Origin: Bauldia sp.
Lineage (GTDB): Bacteria > Pseudomonadota > Alphaproteobacteria > Rhizobiales > Kaistiaceae
DNA: 64,000 nucleotides
Assembly: GCA_028284325.1 (NCBI GenBank)
Contig: JANQRX010000001.1
Location: forward strand, 62,001 to 126,000
Reading direction: 5' to 3'
Each line of letters starts with the position of its first letter. Position 1 is the first letter of the stretch. Below are positions 43,742 to 52,556 of this stretch, piece after piece. A program made the position numbers and the translations under genes. The notes beneath the pieces were generated by a model. That model did not search any database and had not been told where the DNA came from. It saw only the letters and a list, made by a program, of their open reading frames with translations.

Positions 43742-44494
43742 ATGACCGATGACAAGACGGGCCGGATCGTCTGGCACGACCTCTTCACCGGCGACCGGCA
43801 ACGCTCGATGGCGTTTTATCAGCGTGTCGCGGGCTGGACCTACAAGGTCGAGCACGCGACAGACTTCGCCTGGGGCGACGGCGAGAAGGATTTTGTGCTC
43901 GCGCTCCTTGGCGATGAGGCGGGTGCGGGTTTCGCGGAAACGCCACCGGAGTTGACGAATGGGTGGATTGCCTATGTCGAGGTCCGTGATGTGGACGCTG
44001 CTGTCGCCCTTGCGGAGGAACTCGGCGGGACGATCACAAGGCAGCCGTTCGAGGTTCCCGGCGTGGGACGCAATGCGCTGCTGCGCGATCCGCTCGGAGC
44101 GTCTTTCGGGGTGTCGGTGTCACGTCACAGTTTTCCGGCGCCTCGCCGGCAATTCGGTATCGAAACCTATCTGTCGGATGCAACGGCGTTCCCGCGGGCA
44201 TTCTACTCGCAATTGCTTGGCTGGAAGGTCAGCTCACCTCCGACACGCGATCAGGATGCGGTCGCGATTGCCGGTCCTTCTGGCGAGGACGTTGCGGTGT
44301 CTCTTGTCGGAAAGACACCGGCGGATGTGCCGGCGATTTGGTTACCGAGCCTGAACGTGGCCGATCCGCAGGCTGCGTCAAACGACGCGCGGATACTGGG
44401 AGGAACCACCTTTGGCCGGTTGCTCGCGAAACCTGACCGACACGCCGGTTCCTTCTTGTGCGACCCGGACGGTGCGCTGTTCCGCGTCCGTTGA
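43742..44494 (+). CDS. Two-domain VOC (glyoxalase/dioxygenase-fold) protein
   Basis: 250-residue protein made of two vicinal-oxygen-chelate modules: residues about 8-125 (IVWHDLFTGDRQRSMAFYQRVAGW ... DPLGASFGV) and 135-250 (FGIETYLSDATAFPRAFYSQLLGW ... DPDGALFRVR). The modules match CFP-30-type VOC proteins. The metal ligands are partly altered in the second half, so it may be a binding rather than catalytic module. Start ATG 43742 after GGATGGGGCG. No functional partner nearby. Confidence 0.85.
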   Translation: MTDDKTGRIVWHDLFTGDRQRSMAFYQRVAGWTYKVEHATDFAWGDGEKDFVLALLGDEAGAGFAETPPELTNGWIAYVEVRDVDAAVALAEELGGTITRQPFEVPGVGRNALLRDPLGASFGVSVSRHSFPAPRRQFGIETYLSDATAFPRAFYSQLLGWKVSSPPTRDQDAVAIAGPSGEDVAVSLVGKTPADVPAIWLPSLNVADPQAASNDARILGGTTFGRLLAKPDRHAGSFLCDPDGALFRVR

Positions 44495-44637
44495 CGACAG
44501 GTGCGCGGCGAACCTGCCGGCGCCGTCCTCCGGAACGCAACCCACGCCCTTGTGCGCGGGGCGTCGACGCTGCCGCGATGCCGCGTCCGGGCATTCGCTC
44601 CTGAGCCATTGCCGCCCGCGTCGAAACGATCTGCAGG

Positions 44638-45492
44638 CTACCGTCCGTCCTGCGAGGATCTGGAGGTCATCAGCAGAACGACGGTCAGTCCGAGCGCACC
44701 GAAGATCGATGTCCAGATCAGGTTCTGGACCGGGGTAGCCGCAGTTGGCCAGACGGCAAAGAGGGCGCCGGTATGGCTCCCATGGGTCACGGCGCTCAGG
44801 AGCGTGCTGCCGGTCCGGGCGAAAACCCAGACGATCAGGATTCGCAACGCCACGATGGCGAGCATCCACGCCGCGAGAAAGTAGGGAATGAAAACAAGAC
44901 CGTATTCCGCGCCCTCGGCCCAGGCGGTTGCCGGCAGATGCCAGAGCCCGTGAATGAGACCGAGACCCAATGCGGCGGCCAACACGGTACTGCCGCGCAA
45001 CAGGCGGGGCGTTGCGAAACCGGTCCAGCCGATTTCCTCGATGATGCCGACAACCAGACCTCCCGCGAGGCTCAGCGCGACCATGGAATACCCGCCGCCC
45101 GGGCCAAGAAAACCGGGTGTGAAATCGGGCGATACCGCCGACAACGGAAGGAGCACCGCCAGCGCACAAGCCGGGATCAGGAAGAACGCGGCGGCGTAGT
45201 CGACCGGCTTGGCCCGCCACAGTGTCAATCCCCGCAACAACCCGGAGAGCCCGGCCCGGCCGTCGACAACAGCGGAAACGACGAGCGCGGAAATAAGGGG
45301 GCCGGCCAACATCGTCAGGAAAACCGGCGCCATCAGGCGGTCGAGCGCCTCGCGGCTGCCCGGGATGCCGGTCGGCAGAGTGGCTGCCAGGATGCCACCC
45401 CAGGAAATGCCAACGGCGAGGACAACGAAACCTGCTACCGGACGACGCCGAAGAAACTCCGGTATGGCCTTCCTCGCCCCGTCGAGCGGCAT
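44638..45492 (-). CDS. CPBP-family intramembrane metalloprotease
   Basis: 284-residue polytopic membrane protein with the CAAX-protease/bacteriocin-processing (CPBP, Abi) motifs: IIEEIGWTGF (Glu pair and Arg-replacing Trp), IHGLWHLPA, and THGSHTG. About eight helices. The ATG at 45492 is chosen over one at 45549, which would add a hydrophilic cysteine-containing tail. Substrate unknown; CPBP proteins process prenylated or signal-like peptides or give self-immunity to bacteriocins. It is convergent with the VOC gene across 143 bases in which I see nothing. Confidence 0.85.
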   Translation of the reverse strand: MPLDGARKAIPEFLRRRPVAGFVVLAVGISWGGILAATLPTGIPGSREALDRLMAPVFLTMLAGPLISALVVSAVVDGRAGLSGLLRGLTLWRAKPVDYAAAFFLIPACALAVLLPLSAVSPDFTPGFLGPGGGYSMVALSLAGGLVVGIIEEIGWTGFATPRLLRGSTVLAAALGLGLIHGLWHLPATAWAEGAEYGLVFIPYFLAAWMLAIVALRILIVWVFARTGSTLLSAVTHGSHTGALFAVWPTAATPVQNLIWTSIFGALGLTVVLLMTSRSSQDGR

Positions 45493-45549
45493 GACGGTTC
45501 CGCCGTTTCTATCCGAGTTTGGGTTTGTTCCCGAGCAAGAGAACCGCAC

Positions 45550-46893
45550 CTAACGGCGCAGGATTATCAGCACATCGTGAACGGCAAACCCGGTCGTGCC
45601 TCCCACGGCTTCGGCAAACACGAACCGTATCTCGTTCTCGCCCGTCCTCAGGGTTGAGTCCGGCAGGGGTATCGTCACGGTCCGCTCCTGCATGTCGGCG
45701 ACAATCTCGGCCGGCAGGGCAACCTCGACGCCATTGACCTGCAGGACGACCTCTTCGACGGCGTCGATGTCGAAACCGGTCACCCGCATCTCGGCGGAGG
45801 TGACTCCTGCAAGGTCGAGATTCACGGAAACGACCTCAAAGGCGCCCGGTTCCCGCGGGCGAAGCTGCAGGGGTGCCCTGATGGCGCGCACGACCTCACC
45901 GCCGGGCCCGGCCAACCCTTCCCCGCCGAGCAGCCGGTCGGCGTCCAGGCGGAAGAACGCGACTGCGTTGTCGAAGAAGATCGCGCGCTTCTGGTCCTCG
46001 GTCAGGAACGACGCCGTCTCGATGGCCTCGATACCCAGCCCGACGGCCTCCGGCCAGATCATCTGATCCGAGCCGAACATGATCCGGCTGCCAAGCCGCG
46101 CCTCGATCAGTCGATGGAGATAGTTGTGGAACTCGTCGCGGCGCAGGAGCCAGTTGATCGCCGAGATGTCCATGTAGACATGGCTGTACTGCATCATCAG
46201 CGCGACAGTCTCGTCGAGAAACGGATAGCCGCCATGCGCGATATAGAGGCGGAGGTTCGGATACTTGACCAGAACCTCCTCGAGAAGGAGCGGGTTGCCC
46301 AGTCGCATCCGGAAGTCGGGATCGCCCCGAAACGGCGACATCTGCGGGCCGAAGCCCGTGTGGAAGCTCACCGGCACGCCCAACTCGGCCGCCATGGCGA
46401 AGTAGGGGTCGAGCCGCGGGTCTGTCGGTGACACCCCGGCGTACTGCGCCGTGATCTCCCCCATGAGACCAAGTTCACCGGCCTCGAACAGACGTCTCAG
46501 CTCGTCCGGATCCGGCCATGTTTCTCGGCGCCGATAGACCGGTGCCGTATGGCGCGGAAACTCGATGCCGCCGATGAACTTGTCCGGCGCGCGCCCGCGC
46601 CATGTCGCGACCGCTGCCGACTGGCCGGAACCGACAGCGAGCACAATGTTGTGCTTCTCCATTTCGGCCAGGTAGGCGTCGATGGCTTCCCCGTCCGTTC
46701 GCGCCGGGGGAACTGCCCCGGTGATCAGATTGGCCTCAGGCGGGTCGCCGTAGGTGTTCCAGGGAAACATGTGCATGTGGGCGTCGACAATCGGGCGCGG
46801 CTCGCTCACGTCCGCCGGAAGCAGACCCCTCCCGATCAGCAGAAGTAGGCCGGTCAGCAGAAGCAGGGCCGTGAACAGGACGGCATATCTCAT
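45550..46893 (-). CDS. Membrane-anchored amidohydrolase (amidohydrolase_2 family) with C-terminal beta domain
   Basis: 447-residue hydrolase. An uncleaved or signal-type helix occupies residues 3-24. The metal site begins VDAHMHMF (H39-x-H41), with further ligands in VSFHTGFG, YIAHGGYP and FGSDQMIW, the TIM-barrel pattern of amidohydrolase_2/TatD-like enzymes. From about residue 330 an extra domain (FEVVSVNLDLAGVTSAEMRVTGFDID...ENEIRFVFAEAVGG) looks like an immunoglobulin-like or carbohydrate-binding fold. It probably faces the periplasm. It lies a few bases upstream of the CPBP extension on the same strand; functional link unknown. Confidence 0.85.
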   Translation of the reverse strand: MRYAVLFTALLLLTGLLLLIGRGLLPADVSEPRPIVDAHMHMFPWNTYGDPPEANLITGAVPPARTDGEAIDAYLAEMEKHNIVLAVGSGQSAAVATWRGRAPDKFIGGIEFPRHTAPVYRRRETWPDPDELRRLFEAGELGLMGEITAQYAGVSPTDPRLDPYFAMAAELGVPVSFHTGFGPQMSPFRGDPDFRMRLGNPLLLEEVLVKYPNLRLYIAHGGYPFLDETVALMMQYSHVYMDISAINWLLRRDEFHNYLHRLIEARLGSRIMFGSDQMIWPEAVGLGIEAIETASFLTEDQKRAIFFDNAVAFFRLDADRLLGGEGLAGPGGEVVRAIRAPLQLRPREPGAFEVVSVNLDLAGVTSAEMRVTGFDIDAVEEVVLQVNGVEVALPAEIVADMQERTVTIPLPDSTLRTGENEIRFVFAEAVGGTTGFAVHDVLIILRR

Positions 46894-47065
46894 GCTTCTC
46901 GATCCTTCGGCGAGTGCCGCGCGCTAAAACCCGAATGCATCTCAAAAAAACCAACGATAATCCAAACGGAGCGGCACGCTTTTGATGGGCATCAAGCCTC
47001 CGGGGGAGGTGTGCAGACCCGGTGACCGTCGCGCCGCTGTAACGTGCTGATATTATTAAGGAAAT

Positions 47066-47142
<77 letters not shown>

Positions 47143-47228
47143 CGAGCGTCGACGTGACGGCGTCTTCCTGATAGCCCAAGAGCGGGCGGTCGACAACGCC
47201 GCCGGCCCGCGACAGGACACACTTCGCC

Positions 47229-47621
47229 ATGGCCCGCCACATCGCGGCGATCACCATCGTGGTGCCCGACTATGACGAAGCGATCGCCTTCTATGTGGAG
47301 AGGGCCGGGTTCGAGCTGGTCGAGGATACGCGGCTCTCGGCCACCAAGCGCTGGGTGCTGGTGACGCCGCCGGGCGGACAATGCCGGGTGTTGCTCGCGA
47401 GAGCCAATTCGGAGAGGCAGCACCGCGCCATCGGCAACCAGACCGGCGGACGGGTTGGCTTCTTCCTGACGACCGACGATTTCGACCGCGACTACGCGGC
47501 GATGACGGCCGCCGGGGTCGACTTCACCGAGGCGCCGCGACGCGAGCCCTACGGCCAGGTGGCAGTGTTCGAGGATCCGTTCGGCAACCGGTGGGACCTG
47601 ATCGAGCCGGCGGCCGGGTAA
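47229..47621 (+). CDS. VOC-family protein (glyoxalase-like)
   Basis: 130-residue single VOC module: HIAAITIVVPDYDEAIAFYVERAGFELVEDT at the N-terminus and VAVFEDPFGNRWDLIEP at the C-terminus. The second-half Glu is present (DLIEP) but the N-terminal metal His is absent (IVV instead of HxxL/V), so it may bind a small molecule without metal. It is the first gene after the tRNA on the plus strand and is convergent with the FG-GAP gene, 1 base apart. Confidence 0.85.
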   Translation: MARHIAAITIVVPDYDEAIAFYVERAGFELVEDTRLSATKRWVLVTPPGGQCRVLLARANSERQHRAIGNQTGGRVGFFLTTDDFDRDYAAMTAAGVDFTEAPRREPYGQVAVFEDPFGNRWDLIEPAAG

Positions 47622-47622
47622 C

Positions 47623-48633
47623 TCACGGCCTCACCACCGCCAGCGAGCCGTCCGCCAGACCCGTCACGAACACCGTGCCGTCGGGTGTCGTGAGCACGCC
47701 GATCGCCGTCTCCACGCCAGCCGGCAGCGCGGTGCGATCAAGCTCCCGCACCCCGCCGCTCCCTCCGCCAGCATGCATCGTCACGACAATCAGCGACCGC
47801 CGGGCGGCGTCCGGCACCGCGAGGTCGACGACCCCGTCGCCGTTGACGTCGGCGGTGGCCGACAGGCCGAGCTCGGTCGCGCCGATGGCGTGGTTGGAAT
47901 AGCCGCCGTCGCGCGCCACCCGCGTCAGGCTTCCGCCCCGCAGGGTCCAGACCTCCAGCGTGCCGCCGATATGCGGCGTCTTGACGATGGCGATGTCCGG
48001 CCGGCCGTCGCCGGTGTAGTCGGCGATGCCGGCGACGTTGAGCCAGCGGTTGGCGCGCCCGATGGGCGGGATCGCCGCGATCTCAGCCAGGCCGCCGTCG
48101 CGCCGTCCGTAGACGGCGATCGCCGCGCCACGCCGCACGTCGCTGCGGATGGTGACGATCTCGATGCGTCCGTTACGATCGAGGTCGGCGAGCCGCGGCG
48201 ACAGGTCCTCGAACACGAAGCCTTCGCCGAGCTTCAGCTCGTCGCGGCGGCCGGTCGGTTCCAGGATGGCGAAGGCGCCGCCCTCGATACGATCGCCGAG
48301 AACGCCGTGGCCGTAGCGGTCGGTGGGCCGCGTGTACCACGCGCGGGCGACATCGCCGCCGGGCGTGGCGTCAGTGACCCAGCCATGGGGGATGCCGTCC
48401 GCCGCCACCGCCCGCGTCGGCGGCCGGCCGGCTTGTGTGCAGACGACCCGTTCGGCGCAGGCGGCGACCTGCCTCCATCCGTCGGTACGGACATAGACCG
48501 CATCGCCCACCTGCCGGAGCTCCGTCACCGGCCCGCCGACATCGATCACGCGCACCTCGCCGGCAACGGCCGGCGCCGCGATGATCAGTGCCGCGGCGAG
48601 CATCATGGAAGGAAGACATGGTCGGCCCGTCAT
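47623..48633 (-). CDS. Exported FG-GAP/VCBS-repeat protein
   Basis: 336-residue secreted beta-propeller-like protein. Signal peptide at residues 1-25 (ending APAVAGEV). Repeats with calcium-type loops D-x-(D/N)-x-(D/N)-G are visible: ADLDRNGRIEIV, GIADYTGDGRPDIAIV, ADVNGDGVVDLAVPD. Two cysteines in CAERVVCTQ may form a disulfide. Such proteins bind ligands or surfaces; no enzyme motif. The upstream ATG at 48633 has an AGGAT ribosome site. Confidence 0.85.
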   Translation of the reverse strand: MTGRPCLPSMMLAAALIIAAPAVAGEVRVIDVGGPVTELRQVGDAVYVRTDGWRQVAACAERVVCTQAGRPPTRAVAADGIPHGWVTDATPGGDVARAWYTRPTDRYGHGVLGDRIEGGAFAILEPTGRRDELKLGEGFVFEDLSPRLADLDRNGRIEIVTIRSDVRRGAAIAVYGRRDGGLAEIAAIPPIGRANRWLNVAGIADYTGDGRPDIAIVKTPHIGGTLEVWTLRGGSLTRVARDGGYSNHAIGATELGLSATADVNGDGVVDLAVPDAARRSLIVVTMHAGGGSGGVRELDRTALPAGVETAIGVLTTPDGTVFVTGLADGSLAVVRP

Positions 48634-48770
48634 CGTCGTGATCCTAGGGCGTCACGCGCGGCGCGCCAGCCGGACGGGGCGGAAACTTTCCCGCCCGTGG
48701 GGGAATCCCAAGCGAATCCGCGTGTGTCATCATGGCCCCATGCCATTGATTCGCTGGGACAGATAGCGGC

Positions 48771-49514
48771 ATGCCCCAGTTCGTCCGTCGCCGGGCCGAC
48801 GACGATCGTTTCGAGATTGCCACCACGTCGGGGGTCGTCGAGGTCGACCTGCGCCGCCATCCGCGCGCGCGCAACTTCACCCTGCGGGTCGCCGGCCCGG
48901 CGCGACCGCCGGTGTTGACCATGCCCGCCCGGGGTTCGATCCGCGACGCCGAGCGGTTCCTTGAGCGCCATTCGGGCTGGCTTACACGCCAGCTCGCGCG
49001 CCTGCCGCAAGCGCGCCCGATCGTCGAGGACGGCGAGATTCCCATCCGCGGCGTCACCCACCGCATCCGCCATGCCGGCCGCCGGCGCGGTACGGCGGTG
49101 CTGCGCGTCACCGGCGACGTACCGGAGCTGGTGGTGGCGGGCGATCCCGCGCATCTGCGCCGCCGCGTGGTGGATTTCCTGAAGCGTGAGGCGCGGCGCG
49201 ACCTGGAAGCCGCGGTCGCGCGCTACGCCGGGTTGCTTGAGGTGCGTCCGACGGCGCTACGTCTGCGCGACCAGACCAGCCGCTGGGGCTCCTGCTCGGC
49301 CAACGGGCAGTTGTCGTTTTCGTGGCGGCTCGTCATGGCGCCGCCCTTCGTGCTCGACTATCTCGCCGCCCACGAGGTGGCGCATCTGCGCGAACTCAAC
49401 CACTCCAAGCGCTTCTGGCGGCTGGTCGAGGCGGTCTGCCCGGGCCATGCGCGGGCCCGCGCATGGCTGTCGGTCCACGGCGTGACCCTCCACGCGATCG
49501 GTGTGGACGGGTAG
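48771..49514 (+). CDS. YgjP-like (DUF45/SprT-type) metallopeptidase
   Basis: 247-residue protein with the zincin motif HEVAH (201-205) followed by N210-H211 (HEVAHLRELNHSKRFW), and the preceding RWGSCSANGQLSFSWRL, both diagnostic for the M48-like YgjP family. The N-terminal half is a small beta/helix module rich in Arg. Function in bacteria is not established; relatives of the SprT/WSS1 fold act on DNA-protein crosslinks. Convergent with the PBP1A gene 6 bases away. Confidence 0.9.
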   Translation: MPQFVRRRADDDRFEIATTSGVVEVDLRRHPRARNFTLRVAGPARPPVLTMPARGSIRDAERFLERHSGWLTRQLARLPQARPIVEDGEIPIRGVTHRIRHAGRRRGTAVLRVTGDVPELVVAGDPAHLRRRVVDFLKREARRDLEAAVARYAGLLEVRPTALRLRDQTSRWGSCSANGQLSFSWRLVMAPPFVLDYLAAHEVAHLRELNHSKRFWRLVEAVCPGHARARAWLSVHGVTLHAIGVDG

Positions 49515-49520
49515 GCGCCG

Positions 49521-51806
49521 CTACCCCCCGAACAGGCGGCGGAGCAGGCCGCCGCGGTCGAAGCTGCGTTGGCGCGGCCGGACGTCGGCCGGCGGCAGGA
49601 GCACGTCACCGTTCTGCGCGTCGTAGGTGTCGAAATGGCCGACGGCGATATCCCGGCGGTCCGCGGTGCGTGGCCGCGGTGCGATCATCATCGGCGCGCT
49701 GTCGGCCTCCTGCGACTGGATGGCGGCCGGCACCACCGGCGCCGCCGGTGCGCGCGGCTCGACGCTGACAGCCACCTGCGGCGCGGCATCGTAATGGACG
49801 CCCGGCAGGTGTACGGTCGCGACCCCGTCCAGCGCCTCGCGCATGAAGCGCTGCCACGCGATCGCCGGCAGGTTGCCGCCGGTCACCTTGTCGGTGGGCG
49901 TGTTGTCGTCGTTGCCGAACCAGACGCCGGTGGTCAGCACCCCGGTGTAGCCGACGAACCAGGCGTCGCGAAAATCCTGTGACGTGCCGGTCTTGCCCGC
50001 CGCCGGCCAGCCCGGCACCTGCGCCTGCCGTCCCGTGCCGCGCGTCATGGTGTCGGCGAGCATCACGTTCATCCGCCCCACCTGCACCGGGTCGATCACC
50101 TGGCCCGGACCGGAGCCGGCGCGCTGGTAGAGGACATCGCCGCCGGCTGTGGTGATGCGCCGGATGACGTGGGGGATCACCCCGCGCCCGCCATTGGCGA
50201 AGGGCACATAGGCGGCGGTGAGTTCCAGCGGCGAGACCTCCGACGTGCCGAGCGCAATCGACGGTGTCTCCATCAGCGGCGAGCCGATGCCGAGCCGGCG
50301 CGCGGTGGCGGCGACGGCGCGCGGGCCGAATTCGGCGGTGAGCTGCACCGAGACGGTGTTGAGCGATTTCGCCAGCGCCGTCTGCAGCGTCACCGGCCCG
50401 TGATACTCCCGGCCGTAGTTTTCCGGTTGCCAGTCGCCGATCGCCACCGGCTGGTCGAAGCGCACCGACTCAGGCAGGAGGCCGTGTTCCAGCGCGGTCA
50501 GGTAGACGAACGGCTTGAACGCCGAGCCGGGCTGACGGCGCGCGTCGACGGCGCGGTTGAACGGGCTCCGGGTGTAGCTGCGTCCACCGACCATGGCGCG
50601 CACCGCGCCGCTGGTGTCGAGGGCGACCAGCGCCCCCTGGCCGACGTCCTTCGCAAGCCCCGCCTCGTCGAGGGTCGCGGCGACGGTCCGGGCGGCGGCG
50701 TCCTGCAGGCGGAGATCGATTGAGGTCTCGACCACGATGTCCTGGGTCGGCGAGCCCACATAGCCGGGCAGGAGGTCGAGCACCCAGTCGACAACGTAGC
50801 GGCCACTGCCGCCGGCCACGTCGGCGACGGCGCCGGTGGCGGCGGAGAGGGCAATGCTCGCCTCGCGCGCTTCCACGAAGCCGGCGTCGTGCATGGCCAT
50901 GACCACGATCGCCGCCCGGCCGGCGGCAAGCTCCGGATCGGAGATCGGCGAATACTTGGCGGGCGCCTTCAGGAGACCGGCGAGCGTCGCCGCTTCGGCC
51001 AGCGTCACGTTGCGCGCCGACTTGCCGAAATAGCGATGGGCGGCGGCGTCCACACCGTAAGCGCCGGCGCCCATGTAGACGCGGTTGAGATAGAGTTCGA
51101 GGATCTCCCGCTTCGACAGCTTCGCTTCCAGCCAGGCGGCGAGCACCACCTCCTGGATCTTGCGGGCGAACGTCCGGTCGGGCTTGAGGAAGAGGTTCTT
51201 GGCGAGCTGCTGGGTGATGGTCGAACCACCCTGCACGATCCGCCCGGCGCGGATGTTGGCGATTGCCGCGCGCACCAGGCCGACGGGATCGAGGCCGGGA
51301 TGCCAGTAGAAGCGGCGGTCCTCGATGGCGATCACCGCCTCCGGGATGTGCGGCGACATCTCGTCGAGGGTGAGACGCACCCCGGCGGTGTCGGCGCGGT
51401 TGGAGATCAGCGAGCCGTTGGCGGCGAGCACGCGGACATTGGCCGCCCGCGCCGGCACGGTCCAACTTTCGACCCCCGGCAGGCGCGTGGCGTAGTAGCC
51501 GACCGCCGCCGCGCCGAGGCCGGCGGTGATCAGCACCGTCACCACGCTCCAATAGACGACGCGGCGGAAGAAGCTGCCGATCAGCCCGCCGACGGTCGGG
51601 CGCTTGTTGCGTCGGCGTGTGGACGAGCGCGCGCGGCCGCCGCCGCGGCGCTGACCGCCGCTGCTGCGTTTCCTGCCCGTCTTGCGTGTCGGTTTCCGGG
51701 ACGGCACGATGCGCCGGTACTCCTCCGTCCCCAACTCAATCACCCGCGGATCGTCGGGGCCGAAGCGCGGTTCGACCCGGGCGTCCAGCTCGATGCCAAC
51801 AGTCAT
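49521..51806 (-). CDS. Class A penicillin-binding protein (PBP1A family)
   Basis: 761-residue bifunctional cell-wall synthase. The N-terminal about 75 residues are cytoplasmic and very basic (KPTRKTGRKRSSGGQRRGGG-type), then one membrane helix (about 78-105). The GT51 domain has AIEDRRFYWHPGLDPVGL and QGGSTITQQLAKNLFL. The transpeptidase has RQPGSAFKPFVYL (SxxK), KSLNTVS and GKTGTSQDFRDAWF. A Pro/Ala-rich C-terminal tail of about 90 residues ends in a basic stretch. This is the second class A PBP of the window, besides PBP1C. Confidence 0.93.
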   Translation of the reverse strand: MTVGIELDARVEPRFGPDDPRVIELGTEEYRRIVPSRKPTRKTGRKRSSGGQRRGGGRARSSTRRRNKRPTVGGLIGSFFRRVVYWSVVTVLITAGLGAAAVGYYATRLPGVESWTVPARAANVRVLAANGSLISNRADTAGVRLTLDEMSPHIPEAVIAIEDRRFYWHPGLDPVGLVRAAIANIRAGRIVQGGSTITQQLAKNLFLKPDRTFARKIQEVVLAAWLEAKLSKREILELYLNRVYMGAGAYGVDAAAHRYFGKSARNVTLAEAATLAGLLKAPAKYSPISDPELAAGRAAIVVMAMHDAGFVEAREASIALSAATGAVADVAGGSGRYVVDWVLDLLPGYVGSPTQDIVVETSIDLRLQDAAARTVAATLDEAGLAKDVGQGALVALDTSGAVRAMVGGRSYTRSPFNRAVDARRQPGSAFKPFVYLTALEHGLLPESVRFDQPVAIGDWQPENYGREYHGPVTLQTALAKSLNTVSVQLTAEFGPRAVAATARRLGIGSPLMETPSIALGTSEVSPLELTAAYVPFANGGRGVIPHVIRRITTAGGDVLYQRAGSGPGQVIDPVQVGRMNVMLADTMTRGTGRQAQVPGWPAAGKTGTSQDFRDAWFVGYTGVLTTGVWFGNDDNTPTDKVTGGNLPAIAWQRFMREALDGVATVHLPGVHYDAAPQVAVSVEPRAPAAPVVPAAIQSQEADSAPMMIAPRPRTADRRDIAVGHFDTYDAQNGDVLLPPADVRPRQRSFDRGGLLRRLFGG

Positions 51807-51982
51807 GGCGAGCCGGCCCTTTCGCGCGTTTCTCGCGCCCCCGGGTCGGAGAGAGAGGCTAATTGCGGCGATTTAAGGGGTGGTTAAGGATGGCCGGGCC
51901 GATACCGCGCAATCGCCCGAACTTCGCCGCGGAATCGCCCGAATCGCCGGGGACATCCGGCCCGGAGACGTGAGCCGTAGTG

Positions 51983-52480
51983 ATGACGACACTTGAAACA
52001 TGTCCGGGCTGCGGAGCCCGGTTTCCGGCCTCCGACGGCCCGGTGCACGCCTACATGACCAGTTCGCCGGGGTGCTGGGCCGCCTTCGGCCAGGTGCTTG
52101 CCGCCGAATACAGCGATGTCCGGCTCGCCGCGATCCATCGGCTGAGCGTCGACGCCTATGCCGTCCAGCATCCGGGCGACGGCTCGCGGTCGGCGATCCA
52201 GTCGGTCGGCCTGCACCTGGCACGGTTGATGCTGGAGCTTGAGACACCTCTTGCGCCGGCGCGGGCCAACGACATGATGCGCCGGATGGCCGCGCACAAG
52301 GCGAGCCTGGTCGAACTCGATCCGCCGGCCCGTTTCACGGTCACGGTGGCCGATGTCGCGCCCCATGCCGGGACGGCTGGTCACGCCGACGCGGTGAAGC
52401 GCTGGGCGGCGTCCGCATTCGCCGATTGGAGGGCGCATCACGCCTACATTCGCGCGTGGGCAAAGGAGGCACTTGGCTGA
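51983..52480 (+). CDS. DUF5946-family protein
   Basis: 165-residue cytoplasmic protein. It begins with a zinc-ribbon-like CPGCGARFP and continues GPVHAYMTSSPGCW, HRLSVDAYAVQHPG and QSVGLHLARLMLELE, the pattern I associate with DUF5946. Function unknown. The ATG at 51983 is preceded directly by a GTG that could also start translation. It is divergent from PBP1A over 176 bases. Confidence 0.8.
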   Translation: MTTLETCPGCGARFPASDGPVHAYMTSSPGCWAAFGQVLAAEYSDVRLAAIHRLSVDAYAVQHPGDGSRSAIQSVGLHLARLMLELETPLAPARANDMMRRMAAHKASLVELDPPARFTVTVADVAPHAGTAGHADAVKRWAASAFADWRAHHAYIRAWAKEALG

Positions 52481-52556
52481 ACGCTCGTCCGATTCCTGCG
52501 GAAAACGACGTGGCTCGACTGTCCAAACCCGCCGCCCGCAGGCATAGTCGCGGCCG

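Noticed and set aside
46944-46950. A-run (T-run on the minus strand) as a terminator for tRNA-Arg
   Set aside because: The nearest small stem (TTGAT-GCCC-ATCAA on the minus strand) is more than 25 bases away, so it is not a convincing intrinsic terminator.
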